Source: Ignavibacteriota bacterium (GTDB taxonomy: Bacteria > Bacteroidota > Ignavibacteria > Ignavibacteriales > Ignavibacteriaceae). Taken from it: a stretch of 64,000 bases of DNA. The stretch is taken from positions 1,618,001 through 1,682,000 of the forward strand of contig CP053447.1 in the NCBI GenBank assembly GCA_013285425.1, in the 5' to 3' direction. Every line of letters starts with the position of its first letter. Position 1 is the stretch's first letter. The notes below the pieces were generated by a model that had not been told where the DNA came from, did not search any database, and saw only the letters and a program-made list of their open reading frames with translations. Positions 55,435 to 64,000 of this stretch are shown one piece after another. Both the position numbers and the translations under genes were made by a program.

Positions 55435-56022
55435 TTGGAAAAAGTTCAATGCGAAATACTTGGACTATCTTCAAGCGCTTCTACCGGCGGAGCCTATGCA
55501 ATTCTTCTAAAAGAAGTTAACGGTGCAAGAAGATTGCCGATAATTATAGGCGGATTTGAAGCACAGGCTATAGCTCTGGAAATGGAAAGAATAAAACCAC
55601 CAAGACCATTAACACATGATCTGTTAAAAATTCTGATTGATAATCTTGGTGCTAATGTAGTTGAAATAGTAATTAACGAATTGAAGGATAATACTTTTTT
55701 TGCAAGGATAGTTTTGGAATCTTCAGGGTTAACTAATGAGATTGATGCTCGGCCAAGTGATGCAATTGCTTTAGCAGTGCGTTCCGATGCACCGATTTTT
55801 GTCAGCGAAAGTGTAATGGCTGCCGCTGCATTTTTACCATCTGATGAAACAGAAATACCTGGTTTTGAAAACACCGAACTGGAACAGGATAAAAAACCTT
55901 TATCAAAAGATGCTAAAATTGCTGCCTTACAAGATAAGCTTAGAGAGGCTTTGGAAAGTGAAGAGTTTGAGAGAGCTGCAAAGTTAAGAGATGAAATTAA
56001 AAGGCTTACTCAGAGTAATTAG
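55435..56022 (+). CDS. Bifunctional nuclease (DUF151) family protein with UVR motif
   Basis: 195 residues from TTG 55435, 16 bp after etfA. The DUF151/BFN domain is clear: EILGLSSSASTGGAYAILLKE, RRLPIIIGGFEAQAIALEMERIKPPRPLTHDL, ARIVLESSG, IDARPSDAIALAVRSDAPIFVSESVM. A C-terminal UVR-like helix follows (LREALESEEFERAAKLRDEIKRL), as in UvrB/UvrC. BFN proteins have been reported to have DNase and RNase activity. The extra UVR motif points to a repair or protease-adaptor role. Its 3' end overlaps the convergent DUF2851 gene by 17 bp. Confidence 0.88.
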   Translation: MEKVQCEILGLSSSASTGGAYAILLKEVNGARRLPIIIGGFEAQAIALEMERIKPPRPLTHDLLKILIDNLGANVVEIVINELKDNTFFARIVLESSGLTNEIDARPSDAIALAVRSDAPIFVSESVMAAAAFLPSDETEIPGFENTELEQDKKPLSKDAKIAALQDKLREALESEEFERAAKLRDEIKRLTQSN

Positions 56023-57493
56023 TAAAAACCTTTTTACCAATTTCACACTGAAGACATTTGTCCTTGATACAATAATTTCTGAATAATTCAATCATACCCT
56101 GGTAATAAACACTGCGATATTTTTCATTTTTAAAACCCAGATTTTCATTTATCTGATCTACTAAATGATTACTTTCCTTCTGATAATAATTTAAAAACAC
56201 ATTGAGAACTTTTTTTGATATTTCCTTTTGATTTATCATTTCAAAGTAAACAGAGAATAAAGGCAGAACAATGTTTATCACAATTTCATCAGCACGCCCA
56301 ATACCGATAAAATAGTTTAATTTATTTTTTGAGGGCTTATTAAAAGTATAATAGTTAGCCCAATATCCATCACTTTTAATAATTATTGTATTCCGGAGTT
56401 TATTTATAATTTTGTTTGTATCGGAGTATTGCTCAAATATCTTAACAAGATTATTAAACAGATCAGCGGTAGTAAGTTTTTTAAGTATTCTGGCTCCGGC
56501 AGCAATTCTAAGTGTGGGGAAATTCTGTGGTCTAAGCTTAAAAAAATTCCATTCACTTTTATTCATTATCCCTGAATCAAAATTCATTTTAACTGTATTC
56601 CATATATCCATACAACTTCGGATATACTCTGAAGTTCTTTCATCAGCTATTTCGGTAACTTCAGGAAATAAACCGCTTATATGAAATAAGATACTTTCAA
56701 TTATTTCTGAATTAAGATTTTCAATTTTATTAATATTATCTATCTCAGCGTACCTGCTTAGCTTAAGCATACTATCTTTATTCTTTGAATATCCAAGCGC
56801 TTCAAATATTTGCTCGTATAGCAATGTTTCCCATATCTGCTTCTGTTCAAATTCGGATTGATTGAAAGTCCTGCTTGACACTTCTTTATGGAAGTCGTGA
56901 TAAACTTTTGGCTCTTTAATCTTTAGCTGTTTCAGCAAAATTAGCTCTTTCAATCTCTCAATATCATTTTCACATTTCTTTTTAAATCGAACTAACCCAA
57001 GGTTTTTGACAAATTGTAATTTATCTTTTCGCGAAAGCTGATCGTTTAATCCTTTACAGGGCATCTTTAATTCTGAGCTATGACTTATTTCAACCAGATC
57101 CTTGCTGATGTTTTCCTTTATCGGAGTGCTGAGATAATTCTCTATCGAAATAGTCGGAACTTTTCTTCCATTCTGAGTAATAACAAAATGATTGGAGGAA
57201 TCGTTAGATAAAACTACATGAAGTATAACTTTATTATACCTTTCATTAATATTATGTCCATGTGATTTCCAATCGGAGGGAACAGTATCAATTTCTACAT
57301 CGCCGGTAAAAGTAATATTGCCAATTTTTATTCTTGCATGTTGATAATCAGGACCGGCAACTTCATTATTTCTAACTCCGGTATCCATAATATCTACTGG
57401 AAGTCCTTCAGAAGTTTTCAAGGGCAGATTAAAGCGTTTTTCTTCCCAAATTTTATAAATGATATCTTCGGGAAATTTACTTTTTGTTTTCAA
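56006..57493 (-). CDS. DUF2851 family protein
   Basis: 495-residue cytoplasmic protein that begins MKTKSKFPEDIIYKIWEEKR. The family's N-terminal region is present: GLPVDIMDTGVRNNEVAGPDYQHARIKIG, then GDVEIDTVPSDWKSHGH. It ends with a Cys-rich segment (NYCIKDKCLQCEIGKKVF). DUF2851 is widespread in Bacteroidota and Chlorobi. The G-D-V-E-I-x-x-x-x-x-D-W pattern resembles a PD-(D/E)XK-like core, but no function is established. It overlaps the bifunctional nuclease gene by 17 bp at its 3' end. No signal peptide. Confidence 0.85.
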   Translation of the reverse strand: MKTKSKFPEDIIYKIWEEKRFNLPLKTSEGLPVDIMDTGVRNNEVAGPDYQHARIKIGNITFTGDVEIDTVPSDWKSHGHNINERYNKVILHVVLSNDSSNHFVITQNGRKVPTISIENYLSTPIKENISKDLVEISHSSELKMPCKGLNDQLSRKDKLQFVKNLGLVRFKKKCENDIERLKELILLKQLKIKEPKVYHDFHKEVSSRTFNQSEFEQKQIWETLLYEQIFEALGYSKNKDSMLKLSRYAEIDNINKIENLNSEIIESILFHISGLFPEVTEIADERTSEYIRSCMDIWNTVKMNFDSGIMNKSEWNFFKLRPQNFPTLRIAAGARILKKLTTADLFNNLVKIFEQYSDTNKIINKLRNTIIIKSDGYWANYYTFNKPSKNKLNYFIGIGRADEIVINIVLPLFSVYFEMINQKEISKKVLNVFLNYYQKESNHLVDQINENLGFKNEKYRSVYYQGMIELFRNYCIKDKCLQCEIGKKVFTNYSE

Positions 57494-57587
57494 GAGAAAC
57501 TCAAAACTAGTTTAAGTATTATTTTATGAATATCCTAAAGACAGAATAATTTGACTAAAGTAAATTTATTGATTGGCTCTTCATCAT

Positions 57588-58385
57588 TCAATTATTGATT
57601 TGATGCAATGAAATAATTTCACTTCTGGCTGCTTCTGCAAAATCTGAATCAGAGCTTTTATAAATTATACTTCTGCTTACATTAACTATAAAATTTTCTC
57701 TCTTATTATCTTTAAAAACCTTTTTAACATCCGGCATACTGCCTCCCTGAGCACCAACACCAGGCAGCAATACAGTTAATTCTCCAAAATCTTTTATGTT
57801 GGATTTAAGTTCTTCAAGTTTGGTTGCTCCAAACACTATTCCGCAATTATGATTTTCATTCCATTGATTTACACTTTTAAGAATCCTTTGATAGACAAAT
57901 TTCCCATCATTCAAAATGAGTTTTTCAAAATCATTTGCACCCGGATTTGATGTAAGCACCAAAACAAAATTTAATTTATCAGAATAATCCAGAAAAGGCT
58001 GCAGCGAATCCTTACCCATATAAGGATTCAGTGTTACAGCATCAAATCTGAAATGTTCAAAAACAGATCGGGCATACATTTCGGATGTATTACCAATATC
58101 ACCTCGTTTAGCATCTGCAATTGAGAGAATATTACCGGGAATCAGTTCAACAGTTTTTTCCAGCTCACTTAAACCCTTGGAACCATTTTGTTCATAGAAT
58201 GCAAAATTAATTTTATACGCTGCTGCATAATCTTTTGTAGCTTCAATAATTTCTGAGTTGAACTTAAATACAGCATCCTTATCATTCTTCAGAATTTCAG
58301 GCAGCTTTTTTAAGTCGCTATCCAGTCCAACACAAACAAATTTACCTGATTTATTATTTTCTAAAATTTTTTTGACTGCTTTCAT
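57588..58385 (-). CDS. pyrF: Orotidine 5'-phosphate decarboxylase
   Basis: Makes UMP from OMP, the last step of de novo pyrimidine synthesis. It is 265 residues, of the longer type 2 subgroup: FVCVGLDSDLKKLP at the start, AYKINFAFYEQNGSKGL, the catalytic SIADAKRGDIGNT (Asp-x-Lys-x-x-Asp) near residue 91, and LLPGVGAQGGS near 203. It lies 5 bp after rodA at the end of the cell-shape operon, an arrangement that looks like simple co-transcription and not a functional link. Confidence 0.95.
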   Translation of the reverse strand: MKAVKKILENNKSGKFVCVGLDSDLKKLPEILKNDKDAVFKFNSEIIEATKDYAAAYKINFAFYEQNGSKGLSELEKTVELIPGNILSIADAKRGDIGNTSEMYARSVFEHFRFDAVTLNPYMGKDSLQPFLDYSDKLNFVLVLTSNPGANDFEKLILNDGKFVYQRILKSVNQWNENHNCGIVFGATKLEELKSNIKDFGELTVLLPGVGAQGGSMPDVKKVFKDNKRENFIVNVSRSIIYKSSDSDFAEAARSEIISLHQINN

Positions 58386-58390
58386 AATTT

Positions 58391-59635
58391 TTATGTAAAG
58401 TTTTTTCTGCTTCTGAATATATTTGCAATCATACCGAGCATAAACATATTGACTAAAAGAGAACTGCCTCCGTAACTTACAAAAGGCAGCGGAATCCCAA
58501 TTACAGGCAATATCCCCACAACCATTCCTATATTGATTAAGAAGTGAATAAAATAAACCGACAAAACACCAATGATAGTTAAACTTAAGAACTCATCTTT
58601 TGTAGTAGATGCAATTTTCAGAATTTTTAAGAATAAGTAAAAAAATAAAATCAGAACTATCATTGAACCAATAAAACCAAACTCTTCACCTATTACGCAA
58701 TAAATAAAGTCAGTCCATTGTTCAGGTATATATTGAAGCTGGGTCTGATTGCCTTTAAGAAATCCTTTACCAAATAATCCACCGCTTCCGATAGCAACTT
58801 TTGCTTGTATAGTATTATAACCAGCACCGAGCGGATCCATATTAGGATCAATAAATGATTGTATTCTTTTCTGTTGATGAGGACTTAAAGCATGATATAA
58901 ATAATCCGCAAAAAATCCTGCAGCAAGATTTAACGCAAATATTGATCCGCTGAAAAAAATATCTTTACGGAAAATTAATAAAACAATTAATGTTAGAACC
59001 AAAGCACCGAGAAAAGAATAAAAACCAAATAATGCTGATATGGCTACAAATCCCGGCGATAATACAATAAATAAACCAAAGACGGATATACCTTTCCAGA
59101 AAATAAGCAGGAGTATCATCCCGACAAAAACAATTGCTGTTCCCATATCAGGTTCAAGCAATATCATCATAACCGGTAAAAAGCCAATACATAACGCAAG
59201 CACAATATCCTTAAATGATTCTATATCAGTATTTTTTCTGCTTAAAAACAAAGACATAACAAGTATGGTTCCTAATTTTGCTAATTCCGAAGGCTGAAAT
59301 CCCAATGGTCCAAAATCCAGCCAGCTTCTTGCACCTGAAGTTTTTCTACCAACAACTAAAACAATAACTAAAAGTAAAAGCGAAAAAAGATATGTTGGAA
59401 TTGCAATCATTCTAAAAGTATTTGAAGGAACAGAATAGGTAATAAAGAAAACAATAAATGCAGCTATGCCAAAAACCAATTGCCTGTTAAAATTTCCACT
59501 CATTGTCGGATGATTAAATGTTGAACTGTAAATAGCAGTTAATCCAACAAGAAACAAAATGAGTACAGGAATAAATAATCCGAAATCAAATTTATCGCTT
59601 AGCTTATAATCAATTCTCAAGATTAACTCCTGCAA
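58391..59635 (-). CDS. rodA: Rod-shape SEDS peptidoglycan glycosyltransferase RodA
   Basis: Inner-membrane lipid II polymerase of the elongation complex, partner of PBP2. It is about 410 residues with ten hydrophobic segments. SEDS motifs: IYSSTFNHP, GARSWLDFGPLGFQPSELAK near residue 105, EQWTDFIYCVIGEEFGFIG, and GIPLPFVSYGGSSLLVNM near 385. The open frame starts at TTG 59635, but TTG 59620 sits 6 nt after AGGAG and is the better start. It overlaps the 3' end of mrdA by 11-26 bp depending on the start. Confidence 0.95.
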   Translation of the reverse strand: MQELILRIDYKLSDKFDFGLFIPVLILFLVGLTAIYSSTFNHPTMSGNFNRQLVFGIAAFIVFFITYSVPSNTFRMIAIPTYLFSLLLLVIVLVVGRKTSGARSWLDFGPLGFQPSELAKLGTILVMSLFLSRKNTDIESFKDIVLALCIGFLPVMMILLEPDMGTAIVFVGMILLLIFWKGISVFGLFIVLSPGFVAISALFGFYSFLGALVLTLIVLLIFRKDIFFSGSIFALNLAAGFFADYLYHALSPHQQKRIQSFIDPNMDPLGAGYNTIQAKVAIGSGGLFGKGFLKGNQTQLQYIPEQWTDFIYCVIGEEFGFIGSMIVLILFFYLFLKILKIASTTKDEFLSLTIIGVLSVYFIHFLINIGMVVGILPVIGIPLPFVSYGGSSLLVNMFMLGMIANIFRSRKNFT

Positions 59636-61424
59636 TAGTTTGATTACTCATTACTCCACCGGACTTTGGATCATTTAACTTCTTCTTTAAATAAGTTTCA
59701 ATCAGAGCTTTAGCAATCGGTGCAGCATGCGTTCCGCCAAATCCCACATTTTCTACTACAACTGCAACTGCTATTTTGGGATTTTCTGAAGGTGCAAATC
59801 CTACAAATAATGCATGATCTTTACCATGCGGATTTTGTGCAGTACCAGTTTTACCTGATATGTGAATATCAGACATTCTAATATGCGTTGCAGTACCGGA
59901 ACCATTTACAACTAAAAACATACCTTCTTTTACTATATCAAAAACTTCTTTTTTTATTCCCGTGTTTACTTCCGGGAATTTATAAGGTATAATTTTTTTT
60001 GTCTGATCATCCAAATAACCTTTAACAATGTGTGGTTGAAATGACTTACCATTGTTAGCTATAAGTGCAACATACTTTGCTAATTGTAATGGAGTAACAC
60101 TAACTTCTCCCTGCCCTATTCCAAGACTTGCCATAATACTACGAGGCCACTTTTCTCCATACAATTTAATATAATAATCTTCACCTGGTATAAAACCTGC
60201 TGCTTCCTCACCGATATCAATTCCTGTTTTCTGAGAGAACCCAAACTTCAATGCATACTCTTTCCATTTATCAAGCCCAATCTTATAGATGAGTTGGTAA
60301 AAGAATGAATTACAAGATTTTTCAATTGCGTGAATAACATTTACTGAACCGTGCGAACCATGACATTTAAAAAATCTGCCAAAAGTAAATCCGCCGCCGC
60401 AATAAAACGTTGTCTGAGGAGTGATAACACCTAAATCCAAAGCAGCTATTGCAGCAAGCATTTTAAAAGTAGAGCCGGGCGGTTTAAGAGACATTGTTGC
60501 TCTGTTAAAGGACGGTTTATCAGGATCATTATAAAGTTCCTGAAGAAATTCTTTGGAAGTAACATAAGAGAATTGGTTTAAATCATAATCTGGTGCACTT
60601 AAAATTGCTAAGATTTCACCTGTAGCTGGTTCAATAGCAACAACAGCACCTCTTTTGCCAAGCATCTGTTCTTCGGCTACTTTTTGAACGTCAGCATCAA
60701 ATGATAGAACTAAATCTTTGCCTTTGATTGAATTCTTATCTGCTGTTCCATCCTTATACTTACCGATTTCCTTTCTGTTAGAATTCACCAGCACATAATT
60801 AAATCCCTTAATACCTCTTAAATCTTTCTCATATTGTTTTTCAATTCCGTTATGTCCCACATAATCACCGGGTGCATAATAATCCTTTTCATTTTTTAAC
60901 TGCTGCGGTGAGATTTCTTTTGTATAGCCAAATGAATGAGAAGCCATAATTCCAAACGGATAACCTCTCTGCATTTCAACAATATAATCTACTCCGGGTA
61001 AATACTCTTTATTTTCTTCGTACCATGAAACTACCTCAAAGCCAATACCTCTTTTAATTCTGATTGGAATAAACTTAGAATAAATCTTGTTCTTTTTTAA
61101 AATTAAAGCAACATATCCTGCATTGACTCCAAGTATTTTATCAATCATCTGATTAAGCGATGTATCATAATCTGCAGGAGTAATGCGAAGAGTATAAGCA
61201 GGAATATTATCAACCATTACTTTCAAATTTCTGTCATAAAAAACACCACGGAAAGGTATTTGTTCTATAGCTTTAATGCTGTTATCTGCTGACTTTTCTT
61301 CATACGACTGCCGGTCTAATATCTGCATCTGAAATAATCTGAATGAAATAATCCCAAAGATGATTATTAAAAAACCACTGATAAAACTTCTTCTGTTTAT
61401 TGATGCAAAGTTTACTGATCTCAA
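59610..61424 (-). CDS. mrdA: Penicillin-binding protein 2 (elongasome transpeptidase)
   Basis: 604 residues. One N-terminal membrane helix (about 14-32, SFISGFLIIIFGIISFRLFQ) is followed by a PBP dimerisation domain and a transpeptidase domain. The domain carries SxxK in KPPGSTFKMLAA (Ser near residue 320), SxN in SCNSFFYQ and KTGT in ISGKTGTAQNPHG. It cross-links peptidoglycan during cell elongation with RodA. The start overlaps mreD by 4 bp (ATGA). The gene order mreB-mreC-mreD-mrdA-rodA is the classical one. Confidence 0.95.
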   Translation of the reverse strand: MRSVNFASINRRSFISGFLIIIFGIISFRLFQMQILDRQSYEEKSADNSIKAIEQIPFRGVFYDRNLKVMVDNIPAYTLRITPADYDTSLNQMIDKILGVNAGYVALILKKNKIYSKFIPIRIKRGIGFEVVSWYEENKEYLPGVDYIVEMQRGYPFGIMASHSFGYTKEISPQQLKNEKDYYAPGDYVGHNGIEKQYEKDLRGIKGFNYVLVNSNRKEIGKYKDGTADKNSIKGKDLVLSFDADVQKVAEEQMLGKRGAVVAIEPATGEILAILSAPDYDLNQFSYVTSKEFLQELYNDPDKPSFNRATMSLKPPGSTFKMLAAIAALDLGVITPQTTFYCGGGFTFGRFFKCHGSHGSVNVIHAIEKSCNSFFYQLIYKIGLDKWKEYALKFGFSQKTGIDIGEEAAGFIPGEDYYIKLYGEKWPRSIMASLGIGQGEVSVTPLQLAKYVALIANNGKSFQPHIVKGYLDDQTKKIIPYKFPEVNTGIKKEVFDIVKEGMFLVVNGSGTATHIRMSDIHISGKTGTAQNPHGKDHALFVGFAPSENPKIAVAVVVENVGFGGTHAAPIAKALIETYLKKKLNDPKSGGVMSNQTIAGVNLEN

Positions 61425-61912
61425 AACAATCTCCTTTTAGGATAAAAGATCATACCTAATAGCGCAATTGAAGAAGTATATAATGCTGGAAATAATGCAT
61501 ATTGAATAAAGAGGATAAAAATATTGGTATTTAAACTAACTGATGAAAAAAATGCACTGATTGTAGATTCGATGAGTGAAGCCAGTAAAACAATTAAAGC
61601 AAAGTTATAAGAAATCAGATACTGATCCCGTTTATTTTCTGATGAAAAGTATCCTGCTGTAAACCCTGCAATTGTTTTTGATATCATAGTACTTCCTAAA
61701 AGGCTTCCGGTAATAATATCAAATAAGAAACCATAAATAAATCCTAAAACTGTTCCATATATCTGCCCTTGAGTGATTGAGTAATAAACCAATATTATTA
61801 TAATTAAATCCGGAATAATGGTATCAATTGCTACTAAAGGAATTATTGTCGTTTGAATAAGCAGCAAAGGGAAAAACAAAACAAATGATAATATGTAAGC
61901 TGGTTTGATCAT
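61421..61912 (-). CDS. mreD: Rod shape-determining protein MreD
   Basis: 163-residue inner-membrane protein with about five hydrophobic helices. It begins MIKPAYILSFVLFFPLLLIQ and has the family's IIPDLIIIILVYYSITQGQIYGTVLGFIYG-type segment and a GLLFDIITG-like loop (FGFLFDIITGSLLG region). Sequence is poorly conserved across bacteria, so the call depends on topology and on the exact position between mreC and mrdA, with 4-bp overlaps at both ends. Confidence 0.9.
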   Translation of the reverse strand: MIKPAYILSFVLFFPLLLIQTTIIPLVAIDTIIPDLIIIILVYYSITQGQIYGTVLGFIYGFLFDIITGSLLGSTMISKTIAGFTAGYFSSENKRDQYLISYNFALIVLLASLIESTISAFFSSVSLNTNIFILFIQYALFPALYTSSIALLGMIFYPKRRLF

Positions 61913-62742
61913 CTTTTATTCAAAAAATTAAATTGAATATCATCAATCTCTTTATCTTTAACCAAGCCAAGTACAAAAACATTTTCAACATTCTGAAAAT
62001 CAACAAACGGCTTAACAGTAACTTCATTAAAAATTCCCATTTCAACATTGCCAACTTCAGCAACAATTCCTACAGGAATAGGAACCGGAACAATTGAACT
62101 TATCTCAGATGTTACAACTCTATCGCCTTTTTTTAATCCGAAAGTTTTGGGCACATTTATCATTACAAGTCTATCGCCGTTCCATTTCATTACTGCATTT
62201 TCGCGGGTTCTTTCACATTTAACTGTCAGATTAAGATCAACATTGTTAAGTGTTCTTGCAATTGAATAATTAGCAGAGACCGAATATATAACCCCTGCTA
62301 TTCCTTTATCGGTAATAACAGGCATACCTGTTTTAACTCCATCTGATTTACCAACATTAAGAGTTACAGTTCCCTGTGATTTAGATAAAGACTTTGAAAT
62401 TATTGAGGCAATAATAAGCGGATAATCAGTTGAATCCTTTAAAGCAAGTAACCCTTTAAGATCATCGTTAACAATTGCAGATTCTCTTAACTTGCTTAGC
62501 TGCAGCATTATTTCTGCATTAGTACGTCTTAATTCTTCATTCTCTTTTTTAAGATTACTAATGTTAAAAATATCTGAAAATACAGATGTAACAGTAGCAA
62601 AAGAACCAAAAGCTACCGCACGGACTTTTTGAATTCCCTGTGAATTATTTTGCGAGAGTAATATTAAGCTGATTATTATTAAAACGACAAGTACAATGTA
62701 TTCTTTAAACTTTTCCCATGCTGAAGAAATAAATCTTATCAT
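61909..62742 (-). CDS. mreC: Rod shape-determining protein MreC
   Basis: 277-residue bitopic protein. A membrane helix (about 16-32) is followed by a coiled coil (about 55-85, LKKENEELRRTNAEIMLQLSKL) and the periplasmic beta domain (IASIISKSLSKSQGTVTLNVGKSDGVKTGMPVIT, GIAGVIYSVSANYS, LKKGDRVVTSEISSIVPVPIPVG). It links MreB to PBP2. Its ATG overlaps the mreB stop by one base (TAATG). Confidence 0.95.
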   Translation of the reverse strand: MIRFISSAWEKFKEYIVLVVLIIISLILLSQNNSQGIQKVRAVAFGSFATVTSVFSDIFNISNLKKENEELRRTNAEIMLQLSKLRESAIVNDDLKGLLALKDSTDYPLIIASIISKSLSKSQGTVTLNVGKSDGVKTGMPVITDKGIAGVIYSVSANYSIARTLNNVDLNLTVKCERTRENAVMKWNGDRLVMINVPKTFGLKKGDRVVTSEISSIVPVPIPVGIVAEVGNVEMGIFNEVTVKPFVDFQNVENVFVLGLVKDKEIDDIQFNFLNKR

Positions 62743-63770
62743 TAATATCTTCGATTACGGATTAATACCTTTGAAAACTGACTTAAATTATCGATTACTT
62801 TTCCTGCACCTCTGACAACAGCCGTTAAAGGGTCTTCTGCTATATGAACAGGTAAATTAGTTTCCATTCTAATTCTTTCATCCAATCCTTTCAGTAATGC
62901 ACCTCCACCGGTTATCATAACACCACGATCAAGTATATCCGCAGAAAGCTCTGGCGGAGTTCTTTCAAGAGTCTGTCTTACCGCATCAACAATTTGTACA
63001 ACTGATTCATTTAATGCTTCTCTAATCTCAACTGAACTAACTTCAGTTGTTTTAGGAATTCCTCCGACCAAATCCCTGCCTTTAACCTGAATTGTTATTT
63101 CCTCTTTAAGCGGAACTGCAGATCCGACTTCACACTTAATTGCTTCGGCTGTTCTTTCTCCAATTAAAATATTATGATTTTTTTTGAAGAACTGCATTAT
63201 TGCATAATTCATTTCATCACCCGCAACGCGGATAGATTCTTCATTAACTATACCTGATAATGCGATTACTGCTATTTCAGTAGTTCCACCGCCTACATCA
63301 ATAATCATATTTCCGACCGGAGCTTCAACATCGATACCGATTCCAATTGCAGCGGCCATAGGTTCAGCCATCAAGTGAACTTCTTTAGCTCCTGCATGCT
63401 CAGCACTATCTCTAACTGCTCTTTTTTCAACTTCAGTTACTCCGCTTGGAACAGCAACAATAACCCTCCGGCTTGCCATTGCACTTCCGCCGCGCACCCG
63501 TTTAATAAACGCTCTGATCATACCTTCGGCAATTTCAAAATCAGCAATTACTCCATCACGCATCGGACGAGTTACTTTAATTTCTTTATGTTCCCTTCCC
63601 TGCATTTCTTTTGCTTTGTTGCCAAGTGCAATAATACGCTTAGAATTTTTATCAAATGCTACAATCGAAGGTTCATTCAATACTATACCTTTTCCTTTTA
63701 CATAGATAAGAGTATTTGCTGTACCTAAATCAATTGCAATGTCGTTTGAAAAAAGATCGAATATACCCAT
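62742..63770 (-). CDS. mreB: Rod shape-determining protein MreB
   Basis: Bacterial actin that directs the cell-wall elongation complex. It is 342 residues with the actin-like phosphate loops (IAIDLGTANTLIYVKGKGIVLNEPSI, IDVGGGTTEIAVI) and GVMITGGGALLKGLDERI near residue 285. The length is normal. A Shine-Dalgarno AAGAGGA precedes the ATG by 3 nt, overlapping the purH stop region; only 8 bp separate the two genes. It starts the mre operon. Confidence 0.97.
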   Translation of the reverse strand: MGIFDLFSNDIAIDLGTANTLIYVKGKGIVLNEPSIVAFDKNSKRIIALGNKAKEMQGREHKEIKVTRPMRDGVIADFEIAEGMIRAFIKRVRGGSAMASRRVIVAVPSGVTEVEKRAVRDSAEHAGAKEVHLMAEPMAAAIGIGIDVEAPVGNMIIDVGGGTTEIAVIALSGIVNEESIRVAGDEMNYAIMQFFKKNHNILIGERTAEAIKCEVGSAVPLKEEITIQVKGRDLVGGIPKTTEVSSVEIREALNESVVQIVDAVRQTLERTPPELSADILDRGVMITGGGALLKGLDERIRMETNLPVHIAEDPLTAVVRGAGKVIDNLSQFSKVLIRNRRY

Positions 63771-63778
63771 TGTTCCTC

Positions 63779-64000
63779 TTAATGTTTAAAGTGCCTTATA
63801 CCTGTAAATACCATTGAAATATTACTTTTATTTGCTTCATCAATTACTTCCTGATCTCTTACAGAACCTCCCGGCTGTATAACTGAAACAGCACCATATT
63901 TAATAATCTCCGAGAGTCCATCCGCAAATGGAAAGAATGCATCAGAAGCTGCTACTGATCCTGTTAAATCAAGCCCATGTTCTTTTGCTTTCATAACTGC
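63779..64000 (-). CDS. purH: Bifunctional purine biosynthesis protein PurH, C-terminal end (partial)
   Basis: Only the last 73 or so codons are in the window and the frame is open at base 64000. The text [34 protein letters not shown], [12 protein letters not shown] and [11 protein letters not shown] is the conserved C-terminus of the AICAR transformylase domain of PurH, including the DAFFPF active-site segment. It lies 8 bp upstream of mreB. The purH-mreB neighbourhood is common in Bacteroidota. Confidence 0.93.
   Translation of the reverse strand, partial: AVMKAKEHGLDLTGSVAASDAFFPFADGLSEIIKYGAVSVIQPGGSVRDQEVIDEANKSNISMVFTGIRHFKH

Overview
The window is AT-rich, densely coded bacterial chromosome. 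It most resembles the Ignavibacteria/Chlorobi side of the Bacteroidota supergroup. The clues are a type IX secretion (T9SS) sorting tail with the NFPNPFNPSTTIKF signature, a PorV/PorQ-type barrel, a TonB receptor with a carboxypeptidase-like N-domain, a bacillithiol gene (bshC), many multihaem cytochromes, and the gene order purH-mreBCD-mrdA-rodA. This placement is an inference from gene content, not from a marker-gene tree.

Layout. 1-5184 (minus): a sugar-handling operon with a Tat-signal GH109-like oxidoreductase (frameshifted), a 47-residue membrane peptide, a Na+/solute symporter, a GHMP sugar kinase and a nucleotidyltransferase running off the window edge. 5516-10752 (minus): purD, a glycosyltransferase, guaB and a glutaryl-CoA-dehydrogenase-like enzyme. 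11412-17789: an outer-membrane barrel, an HD hydrolase, the malic enzyme maeB and a Tyr/Trp-rich DUF6600-like protein. 17923-21106 (minus): radical SAM/SPASM protein, LPG-synthase-type membrane protein and GT2 glycosyltransferase. 21209-31768: bshC, aroA, trmH-like, an orphan HicB-like protein, deoC, folD, ymdB-like, an exonuclease-UvrC fusion, an eIF2B-like protein and a frameshifted MATE transporter. 32341-35671: a split cobalamin methyltransferase set with separate corrinoid, reactivation and homocysteine methyltransferase proteins, next to a URO-D family protein.

36015-38405: two tRNA-Ser genes, then a tandem array of about 88-bp units. Each unit carries two inverted palindromes, resembling the BIMEs of enterobacteria. 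An IS110-family element sits exactly at the loop/stem boundary of one palindrome. Its upstream non-coding end holds two stem-internal-loop structures. The loop segments match the left target, right target, left donor and right donor, and each includes the putative TC core. I read this as a bridge RNA that targets the genome's own palindromic repeat, and it is the most striking item here.

38561-48175 (plus): a T9SS-exported FG-GAP protein, a TonB receptor, an 1181-residue exported protein and a PorV/PorQ-like barrel. 48509-52488 (minus): a tetrahaem cytochrome, an outer-membrane barrel, a 14-haem cytochrome and a lipoprotein with seven haem motifs. Together they look like a porin-cytochrome conduit for electron transfer across the outer membrane. 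52861-57493: a SET-domain protein, clpS-like, etfBA, a bifunctional-nuclease-family protein and a DUF2851 protein. 57588-64000 (minus): the cell-shape operon purH-mreB-mreC-mreD-mrdA-rodA-pyrF, with purH cut by the window edge.

Three reading frames (GH109-like gene, MATE gene, IS110 transposase) are each broken by one base in a homopolymer run. Recent decay and assembly error cannot be told apart from the sequence alone.
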